Part shown: positions 55,180 through 64,000 of the stretch, one piece after another
Layout of the letters: each line of letters begins with the position of its first letter
Position numbering within the stretch: position 1 is the stretch's first letter
Assembly (NCBI RefSeq): GCF_024707125.1
Contig: NZ_JANQAH010000005.1
Span: forward strand, 243,090 to 307,089
Length of the DNA: 64,000 nt
Reading direction: 5' to 3'
Origin: Devosia sp.
Lineage (GTDB): Bacteria; Pseudomonadota; Alphaproteobacteria; Rhizobiales; Devosiaceae
The notes under the pieces: model-generated
Databases searched by the model: none
What the model was told of the DNA's origin: nothing
The model's input: only the letters and a program-made list of their open reading frames with translations
Translations under genes and position numbers: made by a program

Positions 55180-56138
55180 ATGGCGGGCGTCGTCGCCGTC
55201 ACCGGGGCCACGGGCTTCCTGGGCCGCCATCTGGTGCGCGCCTTGGCTCGCGACGGCTGGACGCCCCGCGTCCTGGTCCGCCGCGACCCGATCCACCTGC
55301 TCTGGCGCGACCTCGAGGTCGAGGTGGTGGCCGGCGATCTCGGGACGCCCGGCCCTGGGCCGCCTGAGCCGGCGCGCCAGCGTCGTGATCCACGTGGCCG
55401 GTCTGATCAAGGCCTCCTCCCTGGAAGGCTTCAACGCCATCAATCGCGACGGCGCCCTGGCCGCCGCCCGCGCCGCGCGCGAGGCCGGCGCGCGGTTCAT
55501 CCTGGTGTCCAGCCTGGCCGCCCGCGAGCCGACGCTCTCCCACTACGCGGCCAGCAAGCGCGCGGGCGAAGACGCGGTCCTGGCCGACTCGCCCGACGCG
55601 CTGATCGTTCGCCCGCCGGCCATCTACGGACCGGGCGACACCGAGACGCTCGGCGTCTTCAAGCTGGCCGCGAGCAGCCCCGTCCTGCCGGTGCTGTCGT
55701 CGGCGTCGCGGGTGGCGATGATCCACGTCCACGACGCCGCGGCGCAGCTGGCCGCCTATTGCCAAAGCCCGATTTCGGGCCTTGTAGAGCTGTCGGATGT
55801 GCGGCGCGACGGTTACACCTGGGCGGAAATCATGAGCGCCGCCGCAAGCGTCATGGGCCGAAAACCAAGGCTGGTAAGGCTTCCGGAAGCGGGTATTCTA
55901 GCGGCCGGAGCCCTTGCGGATGCTTGGTCTTTCGCCAGCCAGACCCCTTCCGTCTTCGGTTCTGGCAAGGCGGGAGTTGCTTCACGCCGATTGGACCCCA
56001 TCTAGCGCTCCGAAGGCGGAGGGAGTACCCAGCGTATTCGGTCTTCTCGACGGTTTCGCTCACACCGTCGATTGGTATCGAACACAGGGTTGGTTGCCCA
56101 AAATATCATCGCCTCGCGCAAATGAGGCGGCTATCTGA
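55180..56138 (+). pseudogene. cerR: NAD-dependent epimerase/reductase (CerR-like), two frameshifts
   Basis: An extended-SDR protein beginning MAGVVAVTGATGFLGRHLVR (Rossmann GATGFLG), with the active-site block YAASKRAGED. It ends GLLDGFAHTVDWYRTQGWLP. Frame changes fall near 55350 and 55975. Correcting them gives about 318 residues. In the Caulobacter sphingolipid locus this position holds CerR, which reduces the 3-keto group of the oxidised ceramide. From about 55,760 to 56,190 the DNA is visibly less G+C-rich than on either side. The start lies 3 bp after the ligase stop. Confidence 0.78.
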
Positions 56139-56193
56139 CAGACTCGCCGTTACAGTAGTGTCACGGGTGGGGCTCCCGGAGGTTTGATTTAGA

Positions 56194-56445
56194 ATGGAAA
56201 CGGTGACGGATCTCAGCTTGCGCGAGATCGGGGGTGGCGGCGAGCAAGGTTCTGGGGCGGCCCGTCGAGGTGCGCTCCGAGTCGCACATCGGCCGCGACC
56301 TCGCCGTGGACTCCTGGCCCTCATGAACATCATCATGGAGCTCGAAGACACCTTCGACATCTCCATTCCCCTCGATCGCCTGGCCTCAGTCGAGACCGCC
56401 GGCGACCTTTCCAAACTGATCAATGATCTCCGGACTAGGGCTTAA
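56194..56445 (+). pseudogene. Acyl carrier protein of the sphingolipid locus, two compensating frameshifts
   Basis: A small ACP of about 83 residues. The phosphopantetheine serine is in DLAVDSLALMNIIMELED (recovered across frames), followed by FDISIPLDRLASVETAGDL. The true N-terminal half (VAASKVLGRPVEVRSESHIG) lies in the next frame between about 56238 (G-run) and 56316 (C-run). It would carry the acyl chain used by the serine palmitoyltransferase encoded 4 bp downstream. Confidence 0.78.
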
Positions 56446-56448
56446 CTA

Positions 56449-57692
56449 ATGGGGCTATTCGATAAGCACCTGGCCTATCGCGATGCGTACAAGGCCATCC
56501 AGGACGCCGGGGCCGACCCTTCAAGGTTCGTTTCGACGCGGTGCATTCGCCGACGGAAGGCGTGGTGGACGGCCGTCCGACCATCCTGCTCGGCACCAAC
56601 AACTATCTCGGCCTGACCTTCGACCCCGAGAGGCGTCATCGCCGCTTCGGTCAAGGAAGCGCTGGAGAGGAACGTTCGGCACCGGCACGACCGGTTCCCG
56701 CATCGCTCAACGGCAGCTTCCGCGGCGCACGTGGAGCTTGAGGCAGGCGCTGCGCGAAGTTCTACGGCACCACCGGCGCGATCGTCTTCTCGACCGGCTA
56801 CCAGGCCAATCTGGGCATCCTGTCGACGCTGGCTGGCAAGGGCGACCACCTGATTCTCGACGCCGACAGCCACGCGAGCATCTACGACGGCTCGCGCAAG
56901 CAGGGCGTCGCGGAGGTCGTCCGCTTCCGCCACAACAGCCTCGAGGATCTCGACAAGCGCCTGCGTCGCTCCCCGCCGACGCCGGGCGAAGCCTGATGGT
57001 GGTGGAAGGCGTCTATTCGATGATCGGCGACGTCGCCCCGCTGAAGGAAATCGTCGCCGTCAAGCGCGAGCATGGCGCCATGGTACCTGCTGGTCCGACG
57101 AGGCCCATTCGATGGGCTGTTACGGCCCCAATGGCCGTGGTCGTGGCCGAAGCGGCACTGGGCGTGCGAGGACGATGTCGACTTCATCGTCGGCACCTTC
57201 TCCAAGTCGGTGGGCACCGTCGGCGGCTTCTGCGTGTCGAACCTGGACCGAATTCGACGTCGATGCGCGTCACCTGCCGCCCCTACATGTTCACCGCCTC
57301 GCTGCCGCCCAGCCGTGGTCGCCTCGACCATCACCGCCCTGCGTCGCATGATCGAGCAGCCTGAGCTGCGCGACCGCCTGAACCACAACGCCAAGCGTCT
57401 GTACGACGGCCTGACCGCTCTGGGCTTCCACACCGGCCCGACGGCCAGCCCGGTGGTCGCCACGACCATGCCGGACCAGGAACGCGCCATCGCCATGTGG
57501 AACGGCCTGCTGCACGCCGGCGTCTACCTGAACCTGGCCCTGCCGCCCGCCACGCCGGACAGCCGTCCGCTGCTGCGCGCCAGCGTCAGCGCCGCCCACA
57601 CCGACGAGCAGATCGACGCGGTCCTCAAGACCTTCGCCGAAATCGGCGCGGCCCTGGGCGTGATCGAGCCCCTCAAGCGCGCCCGCGCCTGA
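56449..57692 (+). pseudogene. spt: Serine palmitoyltransferase (alpha-oxoamine synthase), about ten frameshifts
   Basis: A PLP enzyme of the SPT/KBL family whose segments appear in alternating frames: TILLGTNNYLGLTFDPE, FSTGYQANLGILSTLAGKGD, LILDADSHASIYDGSRKQGV, MVVEGVYSMIGDVAPLKE, DEAHSMG, the PLP lysine in GTFSKSVGTVGGF, and MFTASLPP. The last 130 residues are in one frame to the stop at 57692. It condenses serine with an acyl thioester, the committed step of sphingolipid synthesis. Conservation is high despite the many breaks, so these are most likely sequencing errors. Confidence 0.85.
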
Positions 57693-57715
57693 GACCGCTC
57701 CCATCCGACACGAAG

Positions 57716-57744
57716 ACGCCCGGGCTCGACGCCCGGGCGTTTTT
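57716..57744. terminator. Rho-independent terminator after spt
   Basis: ACGCCCGGGC and GCCCGGGCGT form a 10-bp stem with a 5-nt loop and a TTTTTG tail. It lies between convergent genes and mainly serves the plus-strand operon. Confidence 0.9.
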
Positions 57745-57758
57745 GTTTGGGCGATCGG

Positions 57759-58640
57759 TCAGACCGTCCGCCGCCGGGTTCTCCAGACCTTGAGCAGCAC
57801 GCCCGGCGCGGCGAGGATCGGATGGCGTTCTCGCCAGGGCGTGACCTCGACCCGCACGCCGGTGTGGCGCTGGATCTTCCAGGCGGCGTAGCGCGCCGCG
57901 CCCTGGAAGGTGAAGGCCGCCTTGACCAGGCGCGCGACGTTCAGCGGCTTGCCCAGCAGCTTGCGCGGTCCCCAGGCCTTGCGCAGGCGCGACCGCTCGG
58001 CCTGGCTCGGAGGCTCGCCCTGGTCTGCGCGCACCGCCTCCATGACGTGATCGTAGCGTTCGGGATCGTAGGCCAGGATCGAGACTTCGCGTCCGGCCTT
58101 CTCCACCCGCAGCTCGGCCTTGTAGGTCTCCTGGAACAGGGCGGTCCATAGCGCCCGCGGCGCGGCGCCGACCGGTCCGAGCGCCTGGGCGAAGCGCGCG
58201 GCCGTGCGGCAGGCCTCGGTCACCGCGTCGACGACCGTCTCTCGCACGCCCTCGGCGGCCCAGACCAGGGCGCTGGGCTGGACGAAGCGCGCCCAAATGG
58301 TGGTGTCCGCCCCCGCGCCCGTGACCGCCCGCTGGAACTGGGCCAGGGTCATGGAGGCGACCTTGGCGCGCAGGGCCTGACCGTCGAGCTCGATCTCGTG
58401 ATAACTGACGTCCGGCCACAGCAGGCGCGTGAACACGCCGCGCCAGCCGGCTGGAGGCGCCTCGGTCAGGACGTAGTAGTCCAGCACGCCGCTCAGGTCG
58501 CCGGTCCGCAGGATCGAGCCGTAGAACAGCACCGCCCGCGCGCCCGGAAACAACATCGCGAGCCGCTCGGCGAAGGCGGTGATCGGCGCGGGCGTCGGCG
58601 TGGAGAGCTCGGCCGCGACGAGGTCGCGAAGCTTGGTCAT
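57759..58640 (-). CDS. Nucleotidyltransferase-like protein of the ceramide head-group unit
   Basis: A 293-residue intact protein. Near residue 35 it has a beta-polymerase-type NTase motif (AVLFYGSILRTGDLSGVLDYYVL), in which the second acidic residue of the usual D-x-D is replaced by Tyr. The rest is helical. Its ATG overlaps the stop of the lipid kinase gene upstream (ATGA). In the Caulobacter locus a protein in this position belongs to the cpg set needed for ceramide phosphoglycerate synthesis; I cannot assign its reaction. It is the only gene of this segment with no frameshift. Confidence 0.65.
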   Translation of the reverse strand: MTKLRDLVAAELSTPTPAPITAFAERLAMLFPGARAVLFYGSILRTGDLSGVLDYYVLTEAPPAGWRGVFTRLLWPDVSYHEIELDGQALRAKVASMTLAQFQRAVTGAGADTTIWARFVQPSALVWAAEGVRETVVDAVTEACRTAARFAQALGPVGAAPRALWTALFQETYKAELRVEKAGREVSILAYDPERYDHVMEAVRADQGEPPSQAERSRLRKAWGPRKLLGKPLNVARLVKAAFTFQGAARYAAWKIQRHTGVRVEVTPWRERHPILAAPGVLLKVWRTRRRTV

Positions 58641-59553
58641 CCGACCAGGAACCGCAGCGCCGGGCCGAGGCCGATGGTCAGGTCCCCGCCCTCGAAGATC
58701 TCACCGTCCAGAACGAACGGCGCGCCGCCGGCCAGGAGGACCTGGCTGGGGTCACGGCGGCGATAGCCCATGCTCTCCAGGCCGGGAACGATCCTGCCGC
58801 TCAGCAGCACCGGCAGGGCCTTCAGCAGGCGGCGGGCGGCGCGTCGACGTCCAGCAGCTTCAGCCCCTCGCGCGGCGCGCCGAAGGGCTTCAGACCGAAC
58901 GGCAGGCGCTTGAGGGCCGTGGCCAGGACGGCGAAGCGGTCGCCCGGGGGCTGGTCCTCGCCGTCCAGGACGAGCCGGGCCGGCACGCCCTCGCGCCATT
59001 CGTCGCGCGCCCCGCCGAACACCGCGCCCAGCGAGGCCGTGACGATGGTGACGCCCACGGCGAGGTTATGGAAGAAGCCGACCTTGTGGACCTTCTGCGA
59101 TAGCCCGGTGGCCTTCACCGGCGCGCCCACGCCGAAGAAGAAGCCCTGCAGGCAGGGGCGACCGTCCTCCCAGTTGATGCGCAGCGGCGGGCGCGACTTG
59201 ATCACCGGCTCGCTGCGGCGCGCCGCCACCAGGGCCTCCTCCAGCCGCCAGCCCCTCGGGCGTGCCCAGGTCGATGGCCAGAACATTGGTCTTGCCGGAC
59301 GGCAGCACCGCCAGCAGCGGCAGGTCCTCGCCGAAAAGGTGTGGGGCAGCAGGCTGATGACGTCGCGGACCGTGCCGTCGCCGCCGTCGATGACCAGCAG
59401 GTCCAGTCCCTCGCGGGCGAAGTCGTTCAGGGCGAACCTCAGCGCCTCGCGTCCGACCGGCTCGACCAGGCGCACGCCCTCGGGCGGCGGTCCCGGCGGG
59501 CGCGCCCGGTTGCCGTGGCTCTTCGGATTGCGAACGACCCCGATGCGCGTCAT
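58637..59553 (-). pseudogene. cpgB: LCB5/diacylglycerol kinase-family lipid kinase (probable ceramide kinase), three frameshifts
   Basis: A DAGK-fold kinase. It starts at the ATG at 59553 (MTRIGVVRNPKSHGNRARPP), carries the nucleotide loop LLVIDGGDGTVRDVI, and in a shifted frame LPLLAVLPSGKTNVLAIDLG. It later has FFFGVGAPVKATGLSQKVHK and ends GGDLTIGLGPALRFLVG. Breaks lie near 59335, 59255 and 58830. In Caulobacter crescentus the kinase at this locus position (CpgB) phosphorylates ceramide. The symbol here is by gene order plus family. The ATGA overlaps at both ends show it is the middle gene of a three-gene unit. Confidence 0.72.
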
Positions 59554-60688
59554 TTCGATAGCCAAGACTGATCGAGCCCTTCGGCGCGGCCAGGCCCTGC
59601 AGGATCTGTATGGCGTGAACGGCGAAGCACACGGCCGTCCAGACCGCCACCAGGGTGAAGCCGATGTCCGGCCGTCCCGCGAGGGCGCAGGCCGTCATCA
59701 GGATCAGGTTCGGGTTCCGACGCGCGGTGATCAGGCGGAAGAAGCTGTCGAACGGCCGCCAGGCGTGCATCTCCAGCTTGAAGAGGGCCAGGAAGATCCC
59801 CTCCTCCACCCGCTGGGCGACATAGCCGCCGATGACGATCGCCAAGCTGAGCGGCGCGTAGGGGATGGACTGGCCGACCGCGTAGACGCCGACGAACCAC
59901 GCCCACCACCAGAACGGCGGGTGCAGCAGGTCGATGCCGTGGTCGAAGACATTGCCCCACTTCGACGAGGTCAGGGTCACGCGCGCCAGCTTGCCGTCGA
60001 CCGTGTCGAGGAAGGTCATGATCCAGGCGCAGACCAGGCCCCAGCCGAACTCACCCCGCCAGAACAGCCAGGTGGCCGCCAGGGTGAGCAGGAAGCCCAG
60101 GAAGGTCACCTGGTTGGGCGTCATCTTCGCGATCGCCGCCCAGCGGGTGACGATCCGGGCCGGCGTCGGCCAGACGTACTTGGTGACGAGGTCAGTGACG
60201 CCCTTGTAGGAGCCCTGGAACAGGCGCTTTTCGACGGCGCGGACGGTTTCGGGCGTCAGGCGCTCCAGCACCGGCGGCTCGCGCTTGCGCAGGGCGCTGT
60301 TGTAGGCCGAGCCCAGCTCCAGGGCCGTCAACCGCGTCAGGCGGGGATCCAGGCCGGACGGATCCTGGCCCGCCGCCAGCGCGTCGGCGACCGCCTTGGC
60401 CAGGGCCGCGGGCGCATGGGCCGCCACGGCGCGCCCGGCGTCGTCGACCAGCACCGCGCCCTCGCGGCCCGCCAGCGCCTTGATCAGCGACTCGTCGAAC
60501 ACCCAGCCGGCGTCGACGGCGACCACGGGGCGCGACGCATCGGCCGTCGTCGCCTCGACCAGGCCGAGCCGGCGATAGATGCGCGACAGGCGCTCGCGCG
60601 AGGTCATGCCCCAGATCCGGCCGCCCGCCTGGCCCACGGTCACGGCCAGCGGCCCGTCACCCGCCGTATTTTGTATTTCAGCGCTCAA
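59550..60688 (-). pseudogene. CDP-alcohol phosphatidyltransferase with N-terminal extension, frameshift at the 3' end
   Basis: A transferase of about 375 residues. A poorly defined soluble N-terminal domain (residues 1-160) precedes a membrane CDP-alcohol phosphotransferase domain. All residues of the signature DG-x2-AR-x8-G-x3-D-x3-D are present in VDGKLARVTLTSSKWGNVFD and HGIDLL. The start is a TTG at 60688. Near 59570-59600 the frame shifts. The natural end DQSWLSK with a TGA at 59550-59552 forms an ATGA overlap with the kinase start. It could join a ceramide phosphate or diacylglycerol with a CDP-linked alcohol. Confidence 0.75.
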
Positions 60689-60765
60689 GAACTCATATAC
60701 CCCTTGAATCCCGCGCCGATTGATAAGCAGCTTCGGCTGCTTCGACCAGAACGACACGAACCGTC

Positions 60766-61696
60766 TTGTCCATATACCGCATCGCCCATCTGTCCGACCC
60801 CCACCTGCCGCCGCCGCCGGGGCCTTCGGATGGAAGGACATCTTCACAAAACGCCTTCTCAGCCGCATCGCCTGGCGCAAGAAGCGCAAGGTTCACCGCC
60901 CCGAGGTGCTCAAGGCGCTGGTGGCCGACGTGAAGGCCGCCGCGCCCGATCATGTGGTGATCAGCGGCGATCTCACCAACTTCGCATCGCATACGGAGAT
61001 TTCGGCGGCGCGCGCCTGGCTGGAGTCGCTGGGCGCCCCGGCCGACTTCACCGTCAGCCCCGGCAATCACGACGCCCTGGCCGGCCGCGGGGGACACGAG
61101 CGCTCGCGCCCTGGACGCCCTGGCTGGGCGACGCGGGCGAAGCCCCAGCTTCCCGCAGGTGCGCATCCGAGGTCCGGTCGCGATCTTCAACCTCTGCTCG
61201 GCCACGCCCACCGCGCCGCACCTGGCCACCGGCCGGCTGGGCGAGGACCAGCTCGCGCGCCTCGACGCGGCCCTGGCCGATCCGGCCCACGCCGATCGCT
61301 TCCGCCTGGTGGTGCTGCACCATCCGCCCGCACGAGGGCGCGGTCTCAAAGCGCAAGTCGCTGGACGATCGCCAGGTGCCTGCGCCGAGATCCTCGAGCG
61401 TCGCGGCGCCGATCTGGTGGTCCACGGCCACGCGCACGAGGCCCTGCTCGATCGCCGCGCGGTCCCGGACGGCGCGACCATCCCGGTGCTGGGCGTCCCG
61501 TCCGCCTCGGCCAAGCCCCAGCCGCCACGCTCCCGCCCGCTGGCACGCCATCGAGATCGAACCCCGCGCCGCCGGCGGGTTCGACCACGCGGATCGTGGC
61601 GCGGGGGATCGAGCCGGGGCGCGAGGGGATAGGCGAGCTTGGCCGGTTCAGCCTCGTCTTCGGCGAGCGCCGCTCAGCGCGGATAGCGGATCTTGA
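60766..61696 (+). pseudogene. Metallophosphoesterase, several frameshifts
   Basis: A calcineurin-type phosphoesterase. Its five metal-binding motifs occur in order across frames: RIAHLSDPHL, VISGDLTN, VSPGNHDAL, VVLHHPP and VVHGHAHEAL. Frame changes fall near 60830, 61090, 61135, 61330 and 61545. The start is probably the TTG at 60766, divergent from the CDP-alcohol transferase. The exact C-terminus (61632 to 61696) is uncertain. A lipid phosphate or nucleotide-lipid phosphatase role would fit the locus but is not shown. Confidence 0.72.
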
Positions 61697-62173
61697 TCCG
61701 TATGGTGTTGTCGCCCGGCTTCACGACGAAGCGCGCGGCGTCGAACGAGGGCGCGGCGTAGCGGGTCGGGGCGTCGTTGGAACAGCCATAGCCCTCCATG
61801 GGAACGCCCAGGGTGTTGCGGTTGAAATCCTTGTCCGCGTTGGCGTCGTGATAGACGGCGACCGCGTAGGCGTCGGCGGGGGGCAGGCTGAAGCAGGCCT
61901 GGGTCATCGGGGCCGAGGTCTTGACCCGCTGACGCACCAGCTTGCCGCGCGGCGCCAGGAACCGCTCCGGATCCGACGGATAGACGGTGATCGTCACCTC
62001 GCCGGCGTTCGACCGCAGCGCGCGCCCACCTGCACGCCGTCAGGCGAATTCCGGACTTGCGTTGCCGGCACAGTCCTTCTCGGGCAGCGGACGAGCGCGC
62101 GGCCCTCGGCGTGCGCCGCACCTGCAGCCGTCGTCGCGAAGATCGCGCCAACGAGAACGGATCGTGCTTTCAT
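61674..62173 (-). pseudogene. DUF2141 family exported protein, frameshifted
   Basis: The start at ATG 62173 gives a clear signal peptide (KARSVLVGAIFATTAAGAAHA). The DUF2141 core lies in another frame: VTITVYPSDPERFLAP, YAVAVYHDANADKDFNRNTL and GVPMEGYGCSNDAP, ending IRIKIRYPR at 61674. At least two single-base errors separate the parts (near 62040-62110 and 62000). DUF2141 proteins are small beta-sandwich periplasmic proteins of unknown function. Confidence 0.7.
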
Positions 62174-62237
62174 CTAAAACGGGCCGCATCCCTATTGTTA
62201 CGCGCAGGCGACATCAGCCTGAAGTTCCCGGCTTCTC

Positions 62238-62680
62238 ATGACCAATCCCACCGCCCTGGCGTTCGGCTATCCCGGTTCCAAGATCGCGGAGACCGATCAC
62301 TGGCTGATTCTGGTCCGTCCCAAGCAACCGACATTTGGGTCTTTGGTGCTGGTGTGCAAGGAAGCGGTTCAGGCGTTCTCCGAGGTGAGTCGCAGCCGCC
62401 TTCGCCGATCTTCAGGTGGCGGTCGGCGGAATCGAACGCCTGCTGAAGGCGCTCGTGGGTCTACGCGCCGAAGATCAACTATCTGATGCTGATGATGGTC
62501 GATCACGACGTCCATTTCCACGTGCTGCCGCGCTACGCCGGCGCGCGCGAGCACGAGGGCCAGAGCTTTCCCGACGCCGGCTGGCCGGCCGCCCCCGCCC
62601 TGGGCGCGGCGGTCGAGTTGTCGCCCGACGCGGTCGAGCGCCTGGCCAAGCAATTCGCCCAGGCCTGGGTCCAAGCGTGA
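62238..62680 (+). pseudogene. HIT-like hydrolase, two frameshifts
   Basis: The N-terminal part (TALAFGYPGSKIAETDHWLI, LVRPKQPTFGSLVLVCKEA) and the C-terminal part (INYLMLMMVDHDVHFHVLPRY to LAKQFAQAWVQA) belong to a HIT/Ap4A-hydrolase-like protein of about 147 residues. The catalytic His block is HDVHFHV. The middle (AFADLQVAVGGIERLLKALV) is shifted between about 62395 and 62460. The stop at 62678-62680 overlaps the GTG of the next gene. Confidence 0.72.
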
Positions 62681-63901
62681 GCGCCAGGGAAATGTCCACC
62701 GGCGGCTTGCGGCTGATCGACCGCTATCTGCTGCGCCCTGCCCTGTGCCTCTGGCCGCTCGTCGGCTGCCTGGGCGTCACCGTCGTCGCCCTGCTGCTGG
62801 AGCGCATCCTGCGCCTGCTGGACGCCCTGTCCCAGAGCAGCGCCCGGTTCGGCTACGTCGCCCAGCTCGCCGCCAATCTGGTGCCGCACTATCTGGGCTT
62901 GGCCCTGCCCGTCGCGTTCTTCGTGGCCCTGTTCATCGTCATCGTTAGGCTGTCGGACGGCTCCGAGGTCGACGCCCTGCTGGCCAGCGGCCAGTCGCTG
63001 GAGCGGATCGCCGCGCCCTTCCTGGCGGTCGGCCTGTTTCTCAGCGTCTTCAGCCTGATCGTGTTCGGCTACATGCAGCCCTACAGCCGCTACGCCTATC
63101 GCGCGCGTCATGCACGCGGCGGTCAACGCCGGCTGGAACGGACGGCCTGGCGGGCGGCGCCTTCATCGACGACAAGGGCTCGCTCCTGACCGCCGACAGC
63201 GCCGACATCGCCGGCCAGCGCCTGACGCGGGTCTTCATCCGCCGCCTGGACTCCAAGGGCCAGGAGGAGATCATCACCGCCGCCTCGGCCGACCTCAAGC
63301 TGGACGCCGGCGGCAAGACCGTGACCATGGACCTGCGCGACGGCCGCCGCATCGCGCGAGATCCCAGTGGCGAATATCGCAACCTGGCCTTCAACAGCCT
63401 GACCACCCAAACCCCGCTGGCGGCGGCCGCCGTCCTGCTGCGCGACCGCGGCGGCGACGAGCGCGAATTGACGCTGGGCGAGCTGGCCAAGCAGGCCAAG
63501 TCGCCCAATCCGATCGTCTCCAAGAGCACCCTGCTCAGCGAGCTCTACGGTCGTCTCGCGCGCGCGGCCTTCCTGCCGTTCCTGCCCCTGCTGGCCTTCC
63601 CGCTAGGGCTGGCCTCGAAGCGCGGCAATCGCGCCCCCGGCCTGATCATGGCCGGGGTGCTGCTGCTGGCGTTCCAGCACGCTCTCCTGCTGGGCCAGGG
63701 CCTGGCCAAGGCCGACAAGGCCGCCGCCGCGCCGGCCATCTGGATTCCTTCTCGCTGTTCGCGGGCTTCGCGGTCTGGCTGTTCGTGGGCAGCCGCACCC
63801 GCCCCGGCGACACGCCGGTCTCGCGACTGGTCCGCCGCATCAACAACCTGGTCTCGCGCGTGCTGCGCGCCCTGCCCCTGCCGAAGCGACAACCCGCATG
63901 A
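62677..63901 (+). pseudogene. LptF/LptG (YjgP/YjgQ) family permease, first paralogue, two frameshifts
   Basis: A permease of about 407 residues starting at the GTG at 62677 (MSAREMSTGGLRLIDRYLL). The plan is typical: helices 1-3 (LVGCLGVTVVALLLERILRL, LGLALPVAFFVALFIVIV, FLAVGLFLSVFSLIVFGYM), a periplasmic jellyroll, then three more helices (FLPLLAFPLGLASKRGNRAP, LIMAGVLLLAFQHALLLG). Frames shift near 63108 and 63748. It ends at 63901, overlapping the next start (ATGA). LptF/G proteins move LPS from the inner membrane to the periplasmic bridge. In this locus a sphingolipid cargo is an attractive alternative. Confidence 0.8.
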
Positions 63902-64000
63902 TGCTGCAGCTCTACGTCCTGCGGACCGTCGCCACCCGGATCCTCGGCGCGGCCCTGATCCTGATGGCGATCCTGCAGATCCTCGACCTGCTGGACGTGA
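63898..64000 (+). CDS. LptG-type permease, N-terminus only (cut by window end)
   Basis: The first 34 residues (MMLQLYVLRTVATRILGAAL, LILMAILQILDLLDV) are the amphipathic start and first membrane helix of an LptF/G family protein. The ATG overlaps the preceding stop. The rest lies outside the window. Confidence 0.75.
   Translation, partial: MMLQLYVLRTVATRILGAALILMAILQILDLLDV

Noticed and set aside
59066..60889. A 607-residue fusion of CDP-alcohol transferase and lipid kinase
   Set aside because: The kinase half of this frame loses its motifs after the junction, whereas a separate ATG with an ATGA overlap restores two normal genes. The fusion results from a frameshift.
58910..61696. A 928-residue plus-strand open frame
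   Set aside because: It is antisense to the lipid kinase and CDP-alcohol transferase genes, is Arg/Gly/Pro-rich without domains, and exists only because high G+C suppresses stop codons. Only its last stretch shares a frame with part of the phosphoesterase.

Overview
Two different kinds of DNA are joined in this window. Positions 1 to about 53,976 look like an alphaproteobacterial (Hyphomicrobiales, Devosia-like) chromosome. The evidence is the moderately high G+C, the many ABC, TRAP and tripartite tricarboxylate transporters, tight ATGA/GTGA operon overlaps, and rhizobial-style gene sets. From about 53,977 to 64,000 the sequence becomes visibly richer in G+C and matches the Caulobacter sphingolipid locus in gene content and order. 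The join falls inside a fatty-acyl-AMP ligase whose N-terminal half is missing. I read the window as a chimeric contig (or a contaminating segment). Transfer into the host is possible but less likely, because the right-hand segment carries roughly one frameshift every few hundred bases in otherwise well-conserved genes.

Layout, left part. 1-516 is the end of a ZIP metal transporter. 610-4829 is a yjfI-yjfJ(pspA) / yjfK-yjfL-yjfM-yjfC envelope-stress locus. 4912-6591 holds a lipid kinase and a PAP2 phosphatase. 6682-10578 is a metal-handling island: a DUF2946-like protein, YcnI, a His-rich PCuAC relative, a MacB-type ABC exporter and a DUF3299-like protein. It resembles the Zrg zinc loci of other bacteria. 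10802-13912 is a divergent alkaline phosphatase and esterase-like phytase pair. 14018-16934 has a GrpB-like protein, a small unknown, an L,D-transpeptidase that lacks its catalytic His, and an APH-family kinase. 16998-17403 is a decayed ROK gene. 17417-23848 is a tctCBA transporter with a DctB/DctD-like two-component system and a clear sigma-54 promoter. 23900-25381 is a SulP permease.

25581-37223 is a long minus-strand block: two tandem sugar isomerases, a CUT1 sugar ABC transporter, an SDR, then PxpA/PxpB/PxpC with AccB/AccC and a second BCCP-like protein without the biotinyl lysine. 37455-39352 encodes an aminotransferase and an RraA-family protein. 39478-47065 is a TRAP transporter plus LysR, 2-hydroxyacid dehydrogenase, L-idonate dehydrogenase, gluconate kinase and gluconate 5-dehydrogenase, a probable idonate/ketogluconate pathway. 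47268 is bioY. 47941-53921 is a nitrosative-stress neighbourhood: NnrS translationally coupled to a NitT/TauT-type ABC transporter, a methyltransferase/TetR pair and a cupin-truncated globin fusion. Two NsrR-like boxes flank it.

Right part. Fatty-acyl-AMP ligase, CerR-like reductase, ACP and serine palmitoyltransferase run on the plus strand. A three-gene minus-strand unit follows: NTase-like, lipid (ceramide) kinase and CDP-alcohol phosphatidyltransferase. Then come a metallophosphoesterase, DUF2141, HIT, and an LptF/LptG-type permease pair cut by the window end. Together these could make ceramide, decorate it with phosphoglycerate-type head groups and export it.

No rRNA, tRNA, CRISPR array or insertion sequence was recognised. 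No gene-free stretch exceeds 300 bases.
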